Assembly: GCF_009659535.1 (NCBI RefSeq)
Contig: NZ_VJZZ01000019.1
Coordinates: forward strand, 54,514-118,513
Length of the DNA: 64,000 nucleotides
Direction of reading: 5' to 3'
Origin: Aggregicoccus sp. 17bor-14
Lineage (GTDB): Bacteria; Myxococcota; Myxococcia; Myxococcales; Myxococcaceae
Shown: positions 63,256-64,000 of the stretch, piece by piece
Position numbering within the stretch: position 1 is the first letter of the stretch
How the letters are laid out: each line of letters starts with the position of its first letter
Position numbers and translations under genes: made by a program
Notes under the pieces: generated by a model
What the model was told of the DNA's origin: nothing
The model's database searches: none
What the model saw: only the letters and a program-made list of their open reading frames with translations

Positions 63256-63609
63256 TCAGCGCGCGTGCGCCGCAGCCCCCTCGGCGAGCGCCCGGTCCAC
63301 GAGGTCCGTGAGCACGCGCACCTCGGCGAGCGTCATGGGCCGGCTGCTCTCCTCGACCCGGTCGAGGAGGCCGTCGCGCAGCAGGCCGTAGTCGCGCGCG
63401 AGGGCGTCGAGGTGCGGGCTGCGTCGCCCGTGCTCGCGCGCGGCCTCCAGCAGAGCGGGCTGCACCTGGCCTGCTCGCAGAGACGCGCCGAGCGCAGTGA
63501 GCAACTGCGCCACGGCCTCGCGCACGCCGGCGCTGGGCCTCGTGCGCAGAGCCCAGCGCTCCAACACGCGCTCGTGCTCCTCTTTCAGGATGTCGGCGAG
63601 CGCGCTCAC
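63256..63609 (-). CDS. stand-alone RsbRD-N-like sensory helix-bundle protein
   Basis: 117 residues from a GTG at 63609 with a weak gagg ribosome binding site; the frame stays open upstream but that part is not protein-like. It resembles the RsbRD N-terminal domain: LADILKEEHERVLERWALRT, a helical middle LLTALGASLRAG, and RPMTLAEVRVLTDLVDRAL. This domain usually forms the N-terminus of histidine kinases and stressosome proteins. Here it has no output, so it may act as a separate sensor or partner. Confidence 0.6.
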   Translation of the reverse strand: MSALADILKEEHERVLERWALRTRPSAGVREAVAQLLTALGASLRAGQVQPALLEAAREHGRRSPHLDALARDYGLLRDGLLDRVEESSRPMTLAEVRVLTDLVDRALAEGAAAHAR

Positions 63610-63922
63610 GGCTCGTTCCTCGTTGGGTCTGCGCAGGTGGGCACGGGCGGGTTGTAATACGCGGCGGGTGCGCTCGACTCGCGGCAGGCTCTGGGGAAGC
63701 GCGGACGGGACGGGCTCCCATCTCTCCTGCCGAGCGCGGCGGGGCGTCGGCCTGCGCGGCGCTCCGGGGATGCGAGAGAGGGGAGGGGGTCTCGGACTCG
63801 AGGTCGCGCGCACCTGTTCTGAGATGTCGGGGGTTTTCCGGTAGCTCTTACAGGCCCCCTGCGAGTGGACGGAACACTTCTCAAGATCCAACACATCTCG
63901 GCAGCGCGGTAGGACGGGCGGC
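63610..63922. other. divergent gap with no visible gene
   Basis: These 313 bases lie between the leftward RsbRD-N-like gene and a rightward start. Moderately A/T-richer words (GTTTTCC, CTCTTACAGG, AACACTTCTC) near 63830-63890 could hold a promoter for the rightward gene; I cannot define boxes with confidence. Confidence 0.4.
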
Positions 63923-64000
63923 ATGGCGCCAGCGCTCGTGGTGAGAGAAGCCGAGGAGGAGGCCGTCGCGGTGGGGGTGGAGTACGCGGGGGCGCGGCTG
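63923..64000 (+). CDS. start of a gene cut by the window end
   Basis: 26 codons are visible from an ATG at 63923 (begins MAPALVVREAEEEAVAVG). No strong ribosome binding site precedes it. The acidic, strand-like start cannot be assigned to a family. Confidence 0.4.
   Translation, partial: MAPALVVREAEEEAVAVGVEYAGARL

Overview
The window is a GC-rich bacterial chromosome segment. It is about 70 percent G+C by eye, its coding frames are strongly G/C in the third position, and long mirror frames on the opposite strand are common. Several genes point to the Myxococcaceae (Myxococcales, Myxococcota): a TIGR02265/DUF2378 protein, one TolQ/ExbB plus two TolR/ExbD genes arranged like the myxobacterial gliding motor AglRQS, several multi-domain histidine kinases, and paralogous dynamin-like GTPases. 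I see no rRNA, tRNA, CRISPR array, insertion sequence or prophage. The region is mostly core chromosome, with one gene-free stretch of odd composition at 23386-24005.

Layout. 1-2088: leftward small genes (thioredoxin-like, acidic protein, SanA/DUF218, stand-alone receiver). 2323-6046: an F1 ATP synthase operon atpG-atpD-(exported protein)-atpC-(Cys-less thioredoxin fold), with its own promoter and no atpA directly upstream. 6325-9584: ADP-ribosylglycohydrolase, two small membrane proteins and an M23 peptidase whose 3' end overlaps a leftward GTPase on the other strand. 11222-21201: a five-gene operon of the yfaPTASQ / mag type, built around a thioester alpha-2-macroglobulin and ending in a protein that joins an HExxH region, a penicillin-binding-type SxxK/SxN/KTGT region and a SpoIID region. 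21287-32842: assorted enzymes and regulators (DUF4865, PaiB-like, LysR, haloalkane dehalogenase-like lipoprotein, a second GTPase, a phosphoesterase, a Gre-like factor with a shortened coiled coil, a metallo-beta-lactamase-fold protein, a cupin). 33013-35433: envelope proteins and a HAD enzyme.

35572-45272 is a signalling block: a histidine kinase lacking its ATPase domain overlaps a complete kinase, then come a TIGR02265 protein, a FabH-like synthase, a PilZ / degenerate-receiver / sigma-54 activator and an MshEN-domain protein. 45574-47629 is the TolQ-TolR-TolR proton-channel operon behind a near-consensus sigma-70 promoter. 47704-57652 carries a phosphatase, a MASE1 hybrid kinase, outer-membrane barrels, a YqaA-type membrane protein, a LON-domain protein, glutamine-dependent NAD synthetase, FKBP and thioredoxin. 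57672-61551 places three unrelated families linked to magnesium transport side by side (MgtE, CorA-like, CorC/CNNM). The window ends with a lipoprotein, a stand-alone RsbRD-N-like protein and the first codons of another gene.

The best candidates for new biology are the alpha-2-macroglobulin operon with its three-module terminal protein, the ATPase-less kinase paired with an overlapping kinase, the PilZ sigma-54 activator, and the Gre-like factor without the acidic tip. A family of GC-rich hairpin repeats occurs three times, each time between convergent genes.
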